Source: Bacillota bacterium (GTDB lineage: Bacteria; Bacillota; Clostridia; Clostridiales; Clostridiaceae). Taken from it: DNA of 6,261 nucleotides. A program made the translations under genes and the position numbers. The stretch is taken from contig JAJYBA010000094.1 of the NCBI GenBank assembly GCA_021779235.1, positions 1 to 6,261 of the forward strand. Direction: 5' to 3'. Shown in pieces: positions 6,067 through 6,261 of this stretch. How positions within the stretch are numbered: the first letter of the stretch is position 1; each line of letters opens with the position of its first letter. Under the pieces are notes generated by a model. The model did not search any database. It was not told where the DNA came from and saw only the letters and a program-made list of their open reading frames with translations.

Positions 6067-6074
6067 GTGAGATT

Positions 6075-6261
6075 ATGGGAAAAAAGTTTGAAAGTCTTAA
6101 AAACTCACTTTATGATGAAATCACTAATGTGAAAAGCATTGAGGAAATGCCAAAGGACTTTATAGAAGATTTTTTAAAACTTGTAGAGCAAGTTAATTTT
6201 ATGCTCATAGAAGACAAAGAAAACTTTTATGGATATTTTTTACTTCAAATGTCTAGAGAGA
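6075..6261 (+). CDS. Probable VWA-like (DUF2201-type) protein, N-terminal fragment
   Basis: Translation from the ATG at 6075 stays open to the window edge for 62 codons, beginning MGKKFESLKNSLYDEITN. The sequence is charged and helical, with a segment FMLIEDKENFYGYFLLQMSR. That segment resembles the early part of DUF2201 putative metallopeptidase/VWA-like proteins, where an FFG-type motif precedes the active region. These proteins are commonly encoded directly after a MoxR-like ATPase, which is the main reason for the call. Neither a zinc-binding motif nor a MIDAS motif lies within the visible part. AGGTGA (6065-6070) overlaps the stop codon of the ATPase gene four bases before this ATG, so translation is likely coupled. 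Confidence 0.6.
   Translation, partial: MGKKFESLKNSLYDEITNVKSIEEMPKDFIEDFLKLVEQVNFMLIEDKENFYGYFLLQMSRE

Overview
The window looks like a chromosomal segment of a low-GC Firmicute, most likely a Clostridium-type anaerobe. It is strongly AT-rich, has GGAGG-type ribosome binding sites and sigma-A promoters with TATAAT boxes, and carries a sigma-54 activator paired with an oxygen-sensitive Fe-S cysteine desulfidase, a pairing known from Clostridioides difficile (CdsR/CdsB).

Layout from left to right. (1) Bases 1-113 are the 5' end of a minus-strand DUF421/YetF-type membrane protein, divergent from the next gene. (2) Bases 312-2099 encode a sigma-54-dependent activator (GAF/PAS-like sensor, AAA+ domain with GAFTGA, Fis-type HTH), called cdsR here. 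(3) The 185-base gap after it is a dense control region. It holds three copies of the 13-bp palindrome TCTCA-WWW-TGAGA. Two of these are built into the terminator hairpin of cdsR, and the first lies inside its last codons. A near-consensus -24/-12 sigma-54 promoter and a leader stem-loop follow. (4) Bases 2285-3640 encode the L-cysteine desulfidase CdsB. (5) The roughly 490 bases after cdsB hold no protein gene but contain a 6S RNA gene (ssrS) with its own sigma-A promoter and intrinsic terminator. (6) From 4131 to the right edge runs a tightly spaced operon: a protein of eight 22-residue helical repeats, a MoxR-like AAA+ ATPase, and the start of a probable VWA-like (DUF2201-type) protein.

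How the parts work together. CdsR probably senses cysteine or a related signal, binds the three palindromes and drives sigma-54 transcription of cdsB, which degrades cysteine to pyruvate, ammonia and sulfide. The ssrS gene is an independent housekeeping RNA, but no terminator is visible between cdsB and ssrS, so read-through is possible. The last operon resembles MoxR/VWA chaperone-like modules, with an uncharacterised repeat protein as first gene. The least explained elements are the fused terminator/enhancer and this three-gene operon.
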